Origin: Pseudomonas entomophila
GTDB taxonomy: Bacteria; Pseudomonadota; Gammaproteobacteria; Pseudomonadales; Pseudomonadaceae
Assembly: GCF_029193575.1 (NCBI RefSeq)
Contig: NZ_JARGCS010000047.1
Location: forward strand, 62,001-126,000
Direction of reading: 5' to 3'
Length of the DNA stretch: 64,000 nt
Of this stretch, positions 17,536-25,968 are shown piece after piece. The notes below the pieces were generated by a model. That model was not told the origin of the DNA, searched no databases, and was given only the letters and a program-made list of their open reading frames with translations. The translations under genes were made by a program, and so were the position numbers. Each line of letters starts with the position of its first letter. Position 1 is the first letter of the stretch.

Positions 17536-17736
17536 ATGACTACCGACGTACTCGCCCCTGTTCGCCACCTGATTGGCACTGCCTATTCGGACAGCGTCAA
17601 AGCCACCATTCTGGAGGCGACCGGCCTGGCAGTCGCTGTAGGCCCTACCGACATCGCCACCATGGAGATTCGCAATGATCGTGTGCAAATCAAAGTGGAT
17701 GGCAACGGTATCATTGAAGATTTGATTATCTCCTGA
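17536..17736 (+). CDS. I78-family peptidase inhibitor-like small protein
   Basis: A 66-residue protein. LIGTAYSDSVKATILEATG, then TMEIRNDRVQIKVDGNGII, fits the I78 inhibitor pattern (G-x-Y-x-E/D followed by T-x-D/E-x-R-x-D-R-x-x-I-x-V-D). Unlike many I78 proteins it has no signal peptide or lipobox and lacks cysteines, so a cytoplasmic location is expected. AAGGAGA lies 6 nt upstream of the ATG at 17536. It is followed by a strong shared terminator. Function is inferred from pattern only. Confidence 0.65.
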   Translation: MTTDVLAPVRHLIGTAYSDSVKATILEATGLAVAVGPTDIATMEIRNDRVQIKVDGNGIIEDLIIS

Positions 17737-17757
17737 GCCCGTTCAGCGCAGCAAAAA

Positions 17758-17788
17758 AAAACCCGCATTCTTGACAGGATGCGGGTTT
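17758..17788. terminator. Bidirectional Rho-independent terminator
   Basis: AAACCCGCAT (17758-17767) pairs perfectly with ATGCGGGTTT (17779-17788), with T-rich sequence on both exits (TTTTTT to the right; on the minus strand TTTTTTTT). It ends both the I78-like gene and the convergent rpmB-rpmG operon. Confidence 0.92.
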
Positions 17789-17808
17789 TTTCTGGTCACC
17801 GGGATCAA

Positions 17809-17964
17809 TTACTTGATCTTGGCTTCCTTGTAGATCACGTGCTTACGGACGACCGGATCGTACTTCTTGATCTCGATCTTGTCCGGGGTGGTGCGCTTGT
17901 TCTTGTCGGTGGTGTAGAAGTGGCCAGTGCCAGCACTCGAAACCAGACGGATCAATTCACGCAT
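17809..17964 (-). CDS. rpmG: 50S ribosomal protein L33
   Basis: A 51-residue protein beginning MRELIRLVSSAGTGHFYTT and ending KHVIYKEAKIK, which is bL33. It lacks the two CxxC pairs seen in zinc-binding paralogues, so it is the zinc-independent form. AAGGAGA precedes its ATG. It follows rpmB by 10 nt in the usual L28-L33 operon and is part of the large ribosomal subunit. Confidence 0.97.
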   Translation of the reverse strand: MRELIRLVSSAGTGHFYTTDKNKRTTPDKIEIKKYDPVVRKHVIYKEAKIK

Positions 17965-17974
17965 GACGTTCTCC

Positions 17975-18211
17975 TTAGAACTTTTCGCCGCGAGCGCGCA
18001 GCTCGGCCAGCACTACGTCGATACCACGCTTGTCAATGACGCGCATGCCTTTGGCGGAAACGCGCAGACGCACGAAACGCTTCTCGGACTCAACCCAGAA
18101 ACGGTGGTGCTGCAGGTTCGGCAGGAAACGACGACGGGTTTTGTTGTTTGCGTGGGAAATATTGTTCCCAGTTACCGGACCCTTACCGGTAACTTGACAG
18201 ACTCTCGACAT
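17975..18211 (-). CDS. rpmB: 50S ribosomal protein L28
   Basis: A 78-residue bL28, starting MSRVCQVTGKGPVTGNNISH and carrying NKTRRRFLPNLQHHRFWVES. The length is standard for gammaproteobacteria. Ribosome-binding GAGG lies just upstream of the ATG at 18211. It is first gene of the rpmB-rpmG operon, transcribed from a promoter about 140 nt upstream. Confidence 0.97.
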   Translation of the reverse strand: MSRVCQVTGKGPVTGNNISHANNKTRRRFLPNLQHHRFWVESEKRFVRLRVSAKGMRVIDKRGIDVVLAELRARGEKF

Positions 18212-18579
18212 GCCTCAGCCCTCTAAAACCACATGCCCAACCCGGCATGGGTTGGCCGCTTAATCTCTCAGTCTTTGGCGCCAGGCGCCGTAATTCCGGG
18301 GGTCTTATCGACCTGGTCGGCTTATGCGACAGAGCGAGCCCCTAGAAAAGAGCGCTGCTTTATACCAGAAAGACTCCACCACAACAACAGAAGATACATC
18401 TGCCGGTCGGGCAGAGTGCGCCGGGGCAGCATAGCGACAAGGCCAGCGCGCTGTCGACCGCTCGTCGCCGCGGCACTGAAAAAGAGGGTGGTCATTTCCC
18501 GACAAGCGCACTAGGGTAGGACGATTCCGTTTCCAGACTGCACCGGCAGATGGCCCACCTGACCCGCCGAGGACCCTCC
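18212..18579. other. 368-nt intergenic region: rpmB leader and upstream of ABC binding protein gene
   Basis: No gene is evident. The left part is the minus-strand rpmB 5' leader, with a CCAACCC/GGGTTGG hairpin (18237-18255) and adjacent GGCGCC repeats (18277-18289). The rpmB promoter lies at 18359-18387. The right part carries the presumed promoter of the binding protein gene, which I could not resolve, and its GAGGA ribosome-binding site at 18569-18573. Confidence 0.6.
18359..18387 (-). promoter_or_regulatory. Sigma-70 promoter of rpmB-rpmG
   Basis: On the minus strand TTGTTG-N17-TATAAA, with -10 at 18359-18364 and -35 at 18382-18387. It predicts a leader of about 140 nt before rpmB. Confidence 0.6.
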
Positions 18580-20166
18580 ATGCGCGTTGCCGCCCTGTCA
18601 CTCCTGTTCACCGCCCTGCTCGCCGCAGGCACCACCCAGGCCGCGCCGCTGCAGGTGTGCACCGAGGCCAGCCCGGAAGGCTTCGACGTGGTCCAGTACA
18701 ACTCACTGACCACCACCAACGCCTCGGCCGACGTACTGATGAACCGCCTGGTGGAGTTCGACGCCAAGGCCGGCGAAGTGGTGCCGAGCCTGGCCGAGCG
18801 CTGGACGGTCTCGGCGGATGGCCTGGTGTACGACTTCACCCTGCGCGACGGCGTGAAATTCCACACCACCCCCTCTTTCAAACCCACCCGCGACCTGCAG
18901 GCCGAGGACGTGCTGTTCAGCTTCCAACGCATGCTCTACCCGGCCCACGCCTGGCACAAGACCGCCCCGGGCGGCTACCCGCACGCCCAGTCGCTGCAGT
19001 TGGGCAGCCTGATCAAGTCGATCGAGGCGCCCGACCCGCACACCGTGCGCTTCACCCTCACCCATGCCGACGCCACCTTCCTGGCCACCCTGAGCATGGG
19101 CTTCGCGTCCATCTATTCCGCCGAGTACGCCGACAAGCTGCTCAAGGCCGGCACGCCGGAGAAACTCAACAGCGAGCCGGTAGGCACCGGCCCGTTCGTG
19201 CTGCAGCGCTTGCAGAAAGACGCGGTGGTGCGCTACCGCGCCAACCCCGACTACTTCGCCGGCAAGCCCGCCGTCGACCCCCTGCTGTACGTCATCACCC
19301 CCGACGCCAACGTGCGCCTGCAAAAGCTCAAGCGCGGCGAATGCCAGGTGGCACTGTCGCCCAAGCCGCTGGACATCGCCGAAGCGGCCAAGGACAGCAA
19401 CCTCAAGGCCGAAGCCACCCCTGCCTTCATGACCGCCTTCGTCGCCCTCAACAGCGAGCACCCGCCCCTGGACAAGCCCGAGGTGCGCCAGGCGATCAAC
19501 CTGGCCTTCGACAAACCGGCCTACCTCAAGGCTGTGTTCGAAGGCACCGCAACCGCCGCCAACGGCCCCTACCCGCCCACCACCTGGAGCTACGCCAAGG
19601 ACCTGCCCGGCTACCCCACCGACCTGAAGAAGGCCAAGGCGCTGCTGGCCAAGGCGGGCCTGCCCGATGGTTTCAGCACCACGATCTGGACACGCCCCTC
19701 CGGCAGCCTGCTCAACCCCAACCCGAACCTTGGCGCGCAAATGCTCCAGGCGGACCTGGCGAAGGTGGGCATCAAGGCCGAGATCCGGGTGATCGAGTGG
19801 GGCGAGTTGATCCGCCGGGCCAAGGCTGGCGAGCACGACGTGCTGTTCATGGGCTGGGCCGGCGACAACGGCGACCCGGACAACTTCCTCACCCCGCAGT
19901 TTTCCTGCGCGGCGGTGCAATCGGGGACCAACTTCGCCCGCTTCTGCGACAGCCGCCTGGACCAGCTGATCAGCGCCGGGCGCACCACCAGCGACCAAAG
20001 CGTGCGCAGCCGCCTGTACCAGCAGGCGCAGGCGTTGATCCAGCAGCAGGCGCTGTGGGTGCCGCTGGCGCACCCGACGGCCGCCACGCTGCTGCGCCAA
20101 GGGGTCGAGGGGTACCAGGTGAGCCCATTCGGGCGGGTGGACTTCAGCAAGGTTTCGGTACGCTGA
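18580..20166 (+). CDS. ABC transporter substrate-binding protein, peptide/opine type (SBP family 5)
   Basis: A 528-residue periplasmic binding protein with a signal peptide (MRVAALSLLFTALLAAG to TQAAP) and the family 5 pattern typical of DppA-like proteins: YNSLTTTNASADVLMNRLVE, AERWTVSADGLVYDFTLRDG and a C-terminal QFSCAAVQSGTNFARFC. Such proteins bind dipeptides, oligopeptides or opines. No permease or ATPase gene is adjacent, so it is an orphan or works with a system elsewhere. GAGGA lies 6 nt upstream of the ATG at 18580. A REP-like element follows. Confidence 0.85.
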   Translation: MRVAALSLLFTALLAAGTTQAAPLQVCTEASPEGFDVVQYNSLTTTNASADVLMNRLVEFDAKAGEVVPSLAERWTVSADGLVYDFTLRDGVKFHTTPSFKPTRDLQAEDVLFSFQRMLYPAHAWHKTAPGGYPHAQSLQLGSLIKSIEAPDPHTVRFTLTHADATFLATLSMGFASIYSAEYADKLLKAGTPEKLNSEPVGTGPFVLQRLQKDAVVRYRANPDYFAGKPAVDPLLYVITPDANVRLQKLKRGECQVALSPKPLDIAEAAKDSNLKAEATPAFMTAFVALNSEHPPLDKPEVRQAINLAFDKPAYLKAVFEGTATAANGPYPPTTWSYAKDLPGYPTDLKKAKALLAKAGLPDGFSTTIWTRPSGSLLNPNPNLGAQMLQADLAKVGIKAEIRVIEWGELIRRAKAGEHDVLFMGWAGDNGDPDNFLTPQFSCAAVQSGTNFARFCDSRLDQLISAGRTTSDQSVRSRLYQQAQALIQQQALWVPLAHPTAATLLRQGVEGYQVSPFGRVDFSKVSVR

Positions 20167-20182
20167 AGCACGCGTCGGTCTG

Positions 20183-20224
20183 TACCGGCCCTATCGCGGG
20201 GCAAGCCTGCGATAGGGGCCTCAC
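20183..20224. repeat. REP-like palindrome
   Basis: GGCCCTATCGC (20187-20197) pairs with GCGATAGGGGCC (20209-20220), one bulged base, around a CGGGGCAAGCC core. It sits between the convergent binding protein and radC genes. Confidence 0.7.
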
Positions 20225-20229
20225 CCCCA

Positions 20230-20910
20230 CTACCCCGCGATCCACCCCTGCTCGACCATCGACAACGGCTCCCCTTCCCCCACGATCACATGGTCGATCA
20301 CCCGCACGTCGATCAACGCCAACGACCGCTTGAGCATCATCGTCAACTGCAGGTCATCGTCACTCGGCTCGCAATGCCCCGAGGGGTGGTTGTGGCAGAT
20401 GATCAACGCAGCAGCGTTGTGCAACAGCGAGCGCCGCACCACCTCGCGCGGGTAGATGCTCGCGCGGTCGATGGTGCCGCGAAACAGGATCTCGAAGGCC
20501 AGCGGTCTGTGCTTGGTATCCAGGAACAGGCAGCCGAACACCTCGCTGGGCTCGTGACGCAGCATGGACTTCAGGTAGCGCCGCACGGCTGACGGGTTCT
20601 CCATCGCCGAATCGCGCTCGATCGACGTGGCGAGGTTCCTGCGGCCGATCTCCAGCAGTGCCTGCAACTGGCTGTACTTGACCGGCCCAAGCCCCAGCTC
20701 CCCGAGAAACACCTCCCGGTCCGCCTCCAGCAGTTGGCGCAAGCTACCGAACTTCGCCAACAACCCACGCGACAACTCGACGACGTTGCACCCACGCACC
20801 CCTGAACCGAGAAACACCGCCAGCAGTTCGGAATCCGACAGGCTAGCGGCGCCCCGCTGCAACAACTTCTCCCGCGGCCGTTCGTCGACCGGCCATTCCC
20901 TGATATGCAT
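20230..20910 (-). CDS. radC: RadC-family JAB/MPN domain protein
   Basis: A 226-residue RadC protein with an N-terminal helix-hairpin-helix region (PREKLLQRGAASLSDSELLA; LGELGLGPVKYSQLQ) and a C-terminal MPN domain containing the JAMM motif HNHPSGHCEPSDDD. The domain looks like a metal-dependent hydrolase, but the cellular role is unresolved; a direct repair role has been disputed. AAGGAGGGG precedes the ATG at 20910. It diverges from coaBC, the usual arrangement in proteobacteria. Confidence 0.93.
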   Translation of the reverse strand: MHIREWPVDERPREKLLQRGAASLSDSELLAVFLGSGVRGCNVVELSRGLLAKFGSLRQLLEADREVFLGELGLGPVKYSQLQALLEIGRRNLATSIERDSAMENPSAVRRYLKSMLRHEPSEVFGCLFLDTKHRPLAFEILFRGTIDRASIYPREVVRRSLLHNAAALIICHNHPSGHCEPSDDDLQLTMMLKRSLALIDVRVIDHVIVGEGEPLSMVEQGWIAG

Positions 20911-21035
20911 ACCCCTCCTTGTGTGCTACTGCGGCGCATTTCGGCCCTGTGTTAATCTATTTCGCTTCGCACATGCGACGTTCTGCCGCAGGCGGCGGTC
21001 GTCGCGGCCCGCTTTCACTGGAAAAAGGCAAGCCT

Positions 21036-22247
21036 ATGCAGCGGCTGTATCGCAAGCGCATCGTTCTCGGCGTGGGTGGCGGCATTGCCGCCTACAAGAG
21101 CGCCGAGCTGATTCGCCGACTCCTGGAACACGGCGCGCAGGTGCGCGTCGTCATGACCCGCGGCGGCGCCGAGTTCATCACCCCGCTGACCCTTCAGGCG
21201 CTGTCCGGGCACCCGGTGCACATGGACCTGCTCGACCCCGCCGCAGAAGCGGCCATGGGCCACATCGAACTGGCCAAATGGGCCGACCTGGTGCTCATCG
21301 CCCCGGCCACCGCCGACCTGATGGCCCGCATGGCCCAGGGCATGGCCGACGACCTGCTGACCACCCTGGTGCTGGCCACCGACGCCACCGTCGCGGTGGC
21401 CCCGGCGATGAACCAGGCCATGTGGCGCGACCCGGCCACCCAGGCCAACCTCGACCTGCTCAAGAGCCGCGGCATCCAGGTGTTCGGCCCGGCCTCCGGC
21501 AGCCAGGCCTGTGGCGACGTCGGCCTGGGGCGCATGCTCGAAGCCACCGACCTCGCCTGGTGCGCCGCCGAGAGCTTCAAGCGCCAGGCGCTCACCGGCA
21601 AGCACGTGCTGATCACCGCCGGCCCGACCCAGGAAAACATCGACCCGGTGCGCTACATCACCAATCATAGCTCCGGGAAGATGGGCTTCGCCCTGGCCGA
21701 GGCGGCCGTGGAAGCCGGGGCTCGGGTGACCCTCGTCACCGGCCCCGTGCACCTGCCGACCCCCGACCGGGTCAACCGGATCGACGTGGTCAGCGCGCGG
21801 GACATGCTCGCGGCCTGCGAAGCGGCCATGCCGTGCGACCTGTTCATCGCCTCGGCGGCGGTCGCGGACTACCGCCCGGAAGTCGTCGCCTCGCAAAAGC
21901 TCAAGAAAGACCCTACGACCGGCGACGGCATGCTGCTGCAGATGGTGCGCAATCCAGATATCCTTGCGACCATCGCCGGCCGCACCGACCGCCCGTTCAG
22001 CGTCGGCTTCGCCGCCGAGACCGAACACCTGCTCGATTACGCCACGCGCAAGCTCAAGGACAAGAACCTCGACCTGATCGTCGCCAACGATGTTGCCAAC
22101 CCCAGCATCGGCTTCAACAGCGAGGAAAACGCCCTGACCGTGATCGACCGCCAGCAGCACCAGACCCTCTTCGCGCAGACCAGCAAGGGCAAGATCGCCC
22201 GCCAGTTGGTCGCCTTCATCGCCGAACGGCTCAACCAGGTTCAATAA
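21036..22247 (+). CDS. coaBC: Bifunctional phosphopantothenoylcysteine decarboxylase/synthetase
   Basis: A 403-residue fusion catalysing two steps of coenzyme A synthesis. The N-terminal CoaC flavodoxin-like domain has GVGGGIAAYKSAELIRR, the catalytic histidine H76 in MGHIELAKWADLVLIAPAT, PAMNQAMW, and the substrate-clamp cysteine in SGSQACGDVGLGRM. The CoaB domain starts near ITAGPTQENIDPVRYITNHS and binds CTP. The ATG at 21036 gives a standard N terminus, although the upstream AAAAGG is a weak ribosome-binding site. dut follows after 5 nt. Confidence 0.96.
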   Translation: MQRLYRKRIVLGVGGGIAAYKSAELIRRLLEHGAQVRVVMTRGGAEFITPLTLQALSGHPVHMDLLDPAAEAAMGHIELAKWADLVLIAPATADLMARMAQGMADDLLTTLVLATDATVAVAPAMNQAMWRDPATQANLDLLKSRGIQVFGPASGSQACGDVGLGRMLEATDLAWCAAESFKRQALTGKHVLITAGPTQENIDPVRYITNHSSGKMGFALAEAAVEAGARVTLVTGPVHLPTPDRVNRIDVVSARDMLAACEAAMPCDLFIASAAVADYRPEVVASQKLKKDPTTGDGMLLQMVRNPDILATIAGRTDRPFSVGFAAETEHLLDYATRKLKDKNLDLIVANDVANPSIGFNSEENALTVIDRQQHQTLFAQTSKGKIARQLVAFIAERLNQVQ

Positions 22248-22252
22248 GTTCC

Positions 22253-22708
22253 ATGCACGCTCTTCAAGCCAAGATCCTCGACCCCCGCCTGGGCAACGAA
22301 TTCCCCCTGCCGCAGTACGCCACCCCCGGCTCCGCCGGCCTGGACCTACGCGCCCTGCTCAAGGAAGACACCGTCCTCGAGCCGGGCCAGACCCTGCTGA
22401 TCCCCACCGGCCTGTCGATCTACATCGGCGACCCGGGCCTGGCGGCGCTGATCCTGCCGCGCTCGGGCCTGGGCCATAAGCACGGCATCGTGCTCGGCAA
22501 CCTGGTCGGGCTGATCGACTCGGACTACCAGGGCGAGTTGATGGTCTCCTGCTGGAACCGCGGCACCACCCCGTTCACCATCACCGTCGGCGAACGCATC
22601 GCCCAACTGGTGCTGGTGCCGGTGGTGCAGGCGCACTTCGACATCGTCGAGGCGTTCGACGAAACCCAGCGCGGCAGCGGCGGCTTCGGCCACTCCGGCA
22701 CCCGCTGA
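22253..22708 (+). CDS. dut: dUTP diphosphatase
   Basis: A 151-residue homotrimeric dUTPase that hydrolyses dUTP to dUMP, limiting uracil in DNA and feeding dTMP synthesis. The five family motifs are visible: GSAGLDLRA (1), PRSGLG (2), GLIDSDYQGEL (3, catalytic Asp), RIAQLVL (4) and the C-terminal glycine-rich RGSGGFGHSG (5). It starts 5 nt after the coaBC stop and is almost certainly co-transcribed. Confidence 0.96.
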   Translation: MHALQAKILDPRLGNEFPLPQYATPGSAGLDLRALLKEDTVLEPGQTLLIPTGLSIYIGDPGLAALILPRSGLGHKHGIVLGNLVGLIDSDYQGELMVSCWNRGTTPFTITVGERIAQLVLVPVVQAHFDIVEAFDETQRGSGGFGHSGTR

Positions 22709-22813
22709 GCTGACCGTCGGGGCCATGGATGGCGAACTCTCTGGCGAAACGGCCGTCCAACCGTTCAGTTTGCGCCTCCCCCGGAAGCCTTTGACTACTT
22801 GGAGTCCCCAGAG

Positions 22814-24211
22814 ATGAACGACATGGCCCACCTGGTCCCCGCACTGCCGGACAGCATCTTCCGCGCCTATGACATCCGTGGCGTGGTCGGCAAGACCCTG
22901 ACCGGCGAGACCGCCTATTGGGTCGGTCGCGCCATCGGCGCCCAGACCCTCGCCCAGGGTGAGCCCCAGATCGCCGTTGGCCGCGACGGCCGGCTATCTG
23001 GCCCGATGCTGGTCGAACAGCTGATCAAGGGCCTCGTCGACGCTGGCTGCCTGGTCAGCGACGTTGGCCTGGTGCCGACGCCCGCGCTGTATTACGCCGC
23101 CAACGTGCTGCCTGGCAAATCCGGCGTGATGCTGACCGGCAGCCATAACCCACCGGACTACAACGGCTTCAAGATCGTCATCGATGGCGACACCTTGGCC
23201 AACGAACAGATCCAGGCCCTGCTGACCCGCCTGAAGACCAACGAACTCGCCCAAGGCGACGGGCGCGTCGCGAAAGTCGAGATCCTCGAGCGCTACTTCC
23301 AGCAGATCACCCGCGACGTCAAGCTGGCCAAGCGCCTGAAGGTGGTGGTCGACTGCGGCAACGGCGCCGCGGGCGTCATCGCCCCGCAATTGATCGAAGC
23401 GCTGAATTGCGAGGTGATCCCGCTGTTCTGCGAGGTCGACGGCAACTTCCCCAACCACCACCCGGACCCGGGCAAACCCGAGAACCTCGAGGACTTGATC
23501 GCCAAGGTCAAGGAAACCGGCGCCGACCTCGGCCTGGCCTTCGACGGCGACGGCGACCGCGTGGGCGTGGTGACCAACACCGGCAGCATCGTCTACCCCG
23601 ACCGCCTGCTGATGCTGTTCGCCCAGGACGTGCTGTCGCGCAACCCAGGCGCCGAGATCATCTTCGACGTCAAGTGCACCCGCCGCCTGACCCCGCTGAT
23701 CGAACAGCACGGTGGCCGCGCCCTGATGTGGAAGACCGGTCATTCGTTGATCAAGAAGAAGATGAAACTGACCGGCTCGCTGCTGGCCGGCGAGATGAGC
23801 GGGCACATCTTCATCAAGGAGCGCTGGTACGGTTTCGACGACGGCATCTACAGCGCCGCGCGCCTGCTGGAAATCCTCAGCAACACCGACCAGGACGCCG
23901 AAAGCCTGTTCGCCGCGTTCCCGAACGATATTTCCACGCCGGAAATCAACATCGATGTGACCGACGAGAGTAAATTCAGCATCATTGATGCACTGCAACG
24001 CGACGCCGACTGGGGCGAGGCCAACCTGACCACCATCGACGGTGTGCGGGTCGACTACCCCCACGGCTGGGGCCTGGTTCGCGCCTCCAACACCACGCCG
24101 GTGCTGGTGCTGCGCTTCGAGGCCGACAGCGACGCAGAACTGCAACGTATCAAGGCTGTATTCCGCACGCAGTTGCTGCGGGTCGACCCCGGCCTGCAAC
24201 TGCCGTTCTGA
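22814..24211 (+). CDS. algC: Phosphomannomutase/phosphoglucomutase AlgC
   Basis: A 465-residue alpha-D-phosphohexomutase, close to P. aeruginosa AlgC. It makes mannose-1-phosphate and glucose-1-phosphate for alginate, LPS and other exopolysaccharides. The phosphoserine is S110 in MLTGSHNPPDYNGFK, the Mg-binding loop is DGDGDR, the sugar-binding loop is GEMSGHIFIKERW, and the phosphate-binding loop is VRASNTTPVLVLRFE. The ATG at 22814 has GGAG 9 nt upstream; a TTG at 22799 is also in frame but less well placed. The gap to dut is 105 nt, with argB 30 nt downstream. Confidence 0.95.
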   Translation: MNDMAHLVPALPDSIFRAYDIRGVVGKTLTGETAYWVGRAIGAQTLAQGEPQIAVGRDGRLSGPMLVEQLIKGLVDAGCLVSDVGLVPTPALYYAANVLPGKSGVMLTGSHNPPDYNGFKIVIDGDTLANEQIQALLTRLKTNELAQGDGRVAKVEILERYFQQITRDVKLAKRLKVVVDCGNGAAGVIAPQLIEALNCEVIPLFCEVDGNFPNHHPDPGKPENLEDLIAKVKETGADLGLAFDGDGDRVGVVTNTGSIVYPDRLLMLFAQDVLSRNPGAEIIFDVKCTRRLTPLIEQHGGRALMWKTGHSLIKKKMKLTGSLLAGEMSGHIFIKERWYGFDDGIYSAARLLEILSNTDQDAESLFAAFPNDISTPEINIDVTDESKFSIIDALQRDADWGEANLTTIDGVRVDYPHGWGLVRASNTTPVLVLRFEADSDAELQRIKAVFRTQLLRVDPGLQLPF

Positions 24212-24241
24212 CCGACTATCTGTTCCATACTGGAGCCCTGC

Positions 24242-25147
24242 ATGACCCTCGATCGCGATGCCGCTTCCCATGTAGCCGAGGTTTTGTCCGAAGCCCTGCC
24301 CTATATCCGACGCTTTGTCGGCAAGACCCTGGTGATCAAGTACGGCGGCAACGCGATGGAGAGCGAAGAGCTCAAGACCGGCTTCGCCCGTGACATCGTG
24401 CTGATGAAGGCGGTGGGCATCAACCCGGTGGTAGTCCACGGCGGTGGCCCGCAGATCGGTGACCTGCTCAAGCGCCTGTCGATCGAAAGCCACTTCATCG
24501 ACGGCATGCGCGTCACCGACGCGGCGACCATGGACGTGGTGGAGATGGTCCTGGGCGGCCAGGTGAACAAGGACATCGTCAACCTGATCAACCGCCACGG
24601 CGGCAGCGCCATTGGCCTGACCGGCAAGGACGCGGAGCTGATCCGCGCCAAGAAGCTCACCGTCACCCGCCAGACCCCGGAGATGACCACCCCGGAAATC
24701 ATCGACATCGGCCACGTGGGCGAGGTCGTGGGGGTCAACACCGAGCTGTTGAACATGCTGGTCAAGGGCGATTTCATCCCGGTGATCGCGCCGATCGGCG
24801 TGGGCGCCAACGGTGAGTCGTACAACATCAACGCCGACCTGGTGGCCGGCAAGGTGGCCGAGGCGCTGAAGGCCGAGAAGCTGATGCTGCTGACCAACAT
24901 CGCCGGCCTGATGGACAAGCAGGGCCAGGTGCTGACCGGGCTGACCACCGAGCAGGTCAACGAGCTGATCGCCGACGGCACCATCTACGGCGGCATGCTG
25001 CCGAAGATCAAGTGCGCGCTGGAGGCGGTGCAGGGTGGTGTGAACAGCTCGCACATCATCGATGGGCGCGTGCCTAACGCGGTGCTGCTGGAGATCTTCA
25101 CCGACAGCGGCGTGGGCACCCTGATCACCAATCGCAAGCGCCACTGA
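24242..25147 (+). CDS. argB: Acetylglutamate kinase
   Basis: A 301-residue amino acid kinase phosphorylating N-acetyl-L-glutamate in arginine synthesis. Typical segments are LVIKYGGNAM, VVHGGGPQI, YNINADLVAGKVAEAL and GTIYGGMLPKI. The long N-terminal helix (DRDAASHVAEVLSEALPYI) is the mark of hexameric, arginine-inhibited forms, so feedback inhibition is expected. GGAG lies 7 nt upstream of the ATG. A REP-like palindrome and a strong terminator follow. Confidence 0.97.
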   Translation: MTLDRDAASHVAEVLSEALPYIRRFVGKTLVIKYGGNAMESEELKTGFARDIVLMKAVGINPVVVHGGGPQIGDLLKRLSIESHFIDGMRVTDAATMDVVEMVLGGQVNKDIVNLINRHGGSAIGLTGKDAELIRAKKLTVTRQTPEMTTPEIIDIGHVGEVVGVNTELLNMLVKGDFIPVIAPIGVGANGESYNINADLVAGKVAEALKAEKLMLLTNIAGLMDKQGQVLTGLTTEQVNELIADGTIYGGMLPKIKCALEAVQGGVNSSHIIDGRVPNAVLLEIFTDSGVGTLITNRKRH

Positions 25148-25160
25148 GCGCGTCCGTTCC

Positions 25161-25185
25161 GGCCCTATCGCCCCGCGATAGGGCC
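25161..25185. repeat. REP-like palindrome
   Basis: A perfect 11-bp inverted repeat, GGCCCTATCGC and GCGATAGGGCC, with loop CCC. It lies between the argB stop and the terminator. Confidence 0.7.
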
Positions 25186-25202
25186 AGAACCGACACCCAC
25201 AA

Positions 25203-25230
25203 AAAAGGCGACCTCACGAGGTCGCCTTTT
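25203..25230. terminator. Bidirectional Rho-independent terminator argB/pyrE
   Basis: A perfect 12-bp stem AAAAGGCGACCT/AGGTCGCCTTTT with loop CACG, A-rich before and T-rich after, between the convergent argB and pyrE genes. Confidence 0.95.
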
Positions 25231-25246
25231 TCATTCCCGGGACCTC

Positions 25247-25888
25247 TCAGATCCCGTACTGCGCCCGATACGCTTCCACGGCCGGCAGATGCTGCTTGAG
25301 CTGCGGGTCATCGGCGAGGAACTCCAGCACCTGGGTCAGCGAAACGATGCTGACCACCGGAATGCCGAAATCGCGCTCCACTTCCTGGATCGCCGACAGC
25401 TCGCCATTGCCGCGCTCCTCGCGGTTCAGCGCGATCAGCACGCCCGCGGCCTTGGCCTGCTGGGCATGGATGATCTGCATGACTTCGCGGATGGCGGTAC
25501 CGGCGGTGATCACGTCGTCGATGATCAGCACGTCACCGGCCAGCGGCGCGCCGACCAGGCTGCCGCCCTCACCGTGGTCCTTGGCTTCCTTGCGGTTGAA
25601 GCACCATGGCACGTCGAGCTGGTGCTGCTCGGCCAGCGCCACGGCGGTCGCCGAGGCCAGCGGGATGCCCTTGTAGGCCGGACCGAACAGCACGTCGAAG
25701 GGGATCTTGCTGTCGACGATGGCGGCGGCGTAGCAACGCCCCAGCTGGGCCAGCGCCGAGCCGCTGTTGAACAGGCCGGCGTTGAAGAAGTACGGGCTGG
25801 TACGCCCCGATTTCAGGGTGAACTCACCGAAGCGCAGAACCCCACGATCGATGGCAAAACGAATGAAGTCGCGCTGATACGGCTGCAT
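25247..25888 (-). CDS. pyrE: Orotate phosphoribosyltransferase
   Basis: A 213-residue enzyme making OMP from orotate and PRPP in pyrimidine synthesis. The PRPP loop is VLIIDDVITAGTA, and the flexible loop contains FNRKEAKDHGEGG. The N terminus MQPYQRDFIRFAIDRGVLRF is standard. It diverges from crc with an 80-nt gap, the arrangement known from other pseudomonads. Confidence 0.97.
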   Translation of the reverse strand: MQPYQRDFIRFAIDRGVLRFGEFTLKSGRTSPYFFNAGLFNSGSALAQLGRCYAAAIVDSKIPFDVLFGPAYKGIPLASATAVALAEQHQLDVPWCFNRKEAKDHGEGGSLVGAPLAGDVLIIDDVITAGTAIREVMQIIHAQQAKAAGVLIALNREERGNGELSAIQEVERDFGIPVVSIVSLTQVLEFLADDPQLKQHLPAVEAYRAQYGI

Positions 25889-25909
25889 GGAAAGTCCCGG
25901 ACACCACGG

Positions 25910-25921
25910 ATTTAGCTAAAT
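25910..25921. promoter_or_regulatory. Palindrome in pyrE-crc divergent promoter
   Basis: A perfect 12-bp palindrome ATTTAGCTAAAT within the 80-nt intergenic region. TATCAT at 25936-25941 could be a -10 for crc. A regulatory role is only suggested. Confidence 0.3.
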
Positions 25922-25968
25922 GAGTTGAGCTCGGGTATCATACACGCACGAGATTTTTGGGGCCATTT

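Noticed and set aside
22994..25144. A 716-codon minus-strand open frame opposite algC and argB
   Set aside because: Shadow frame across two clear plus-strand genes.
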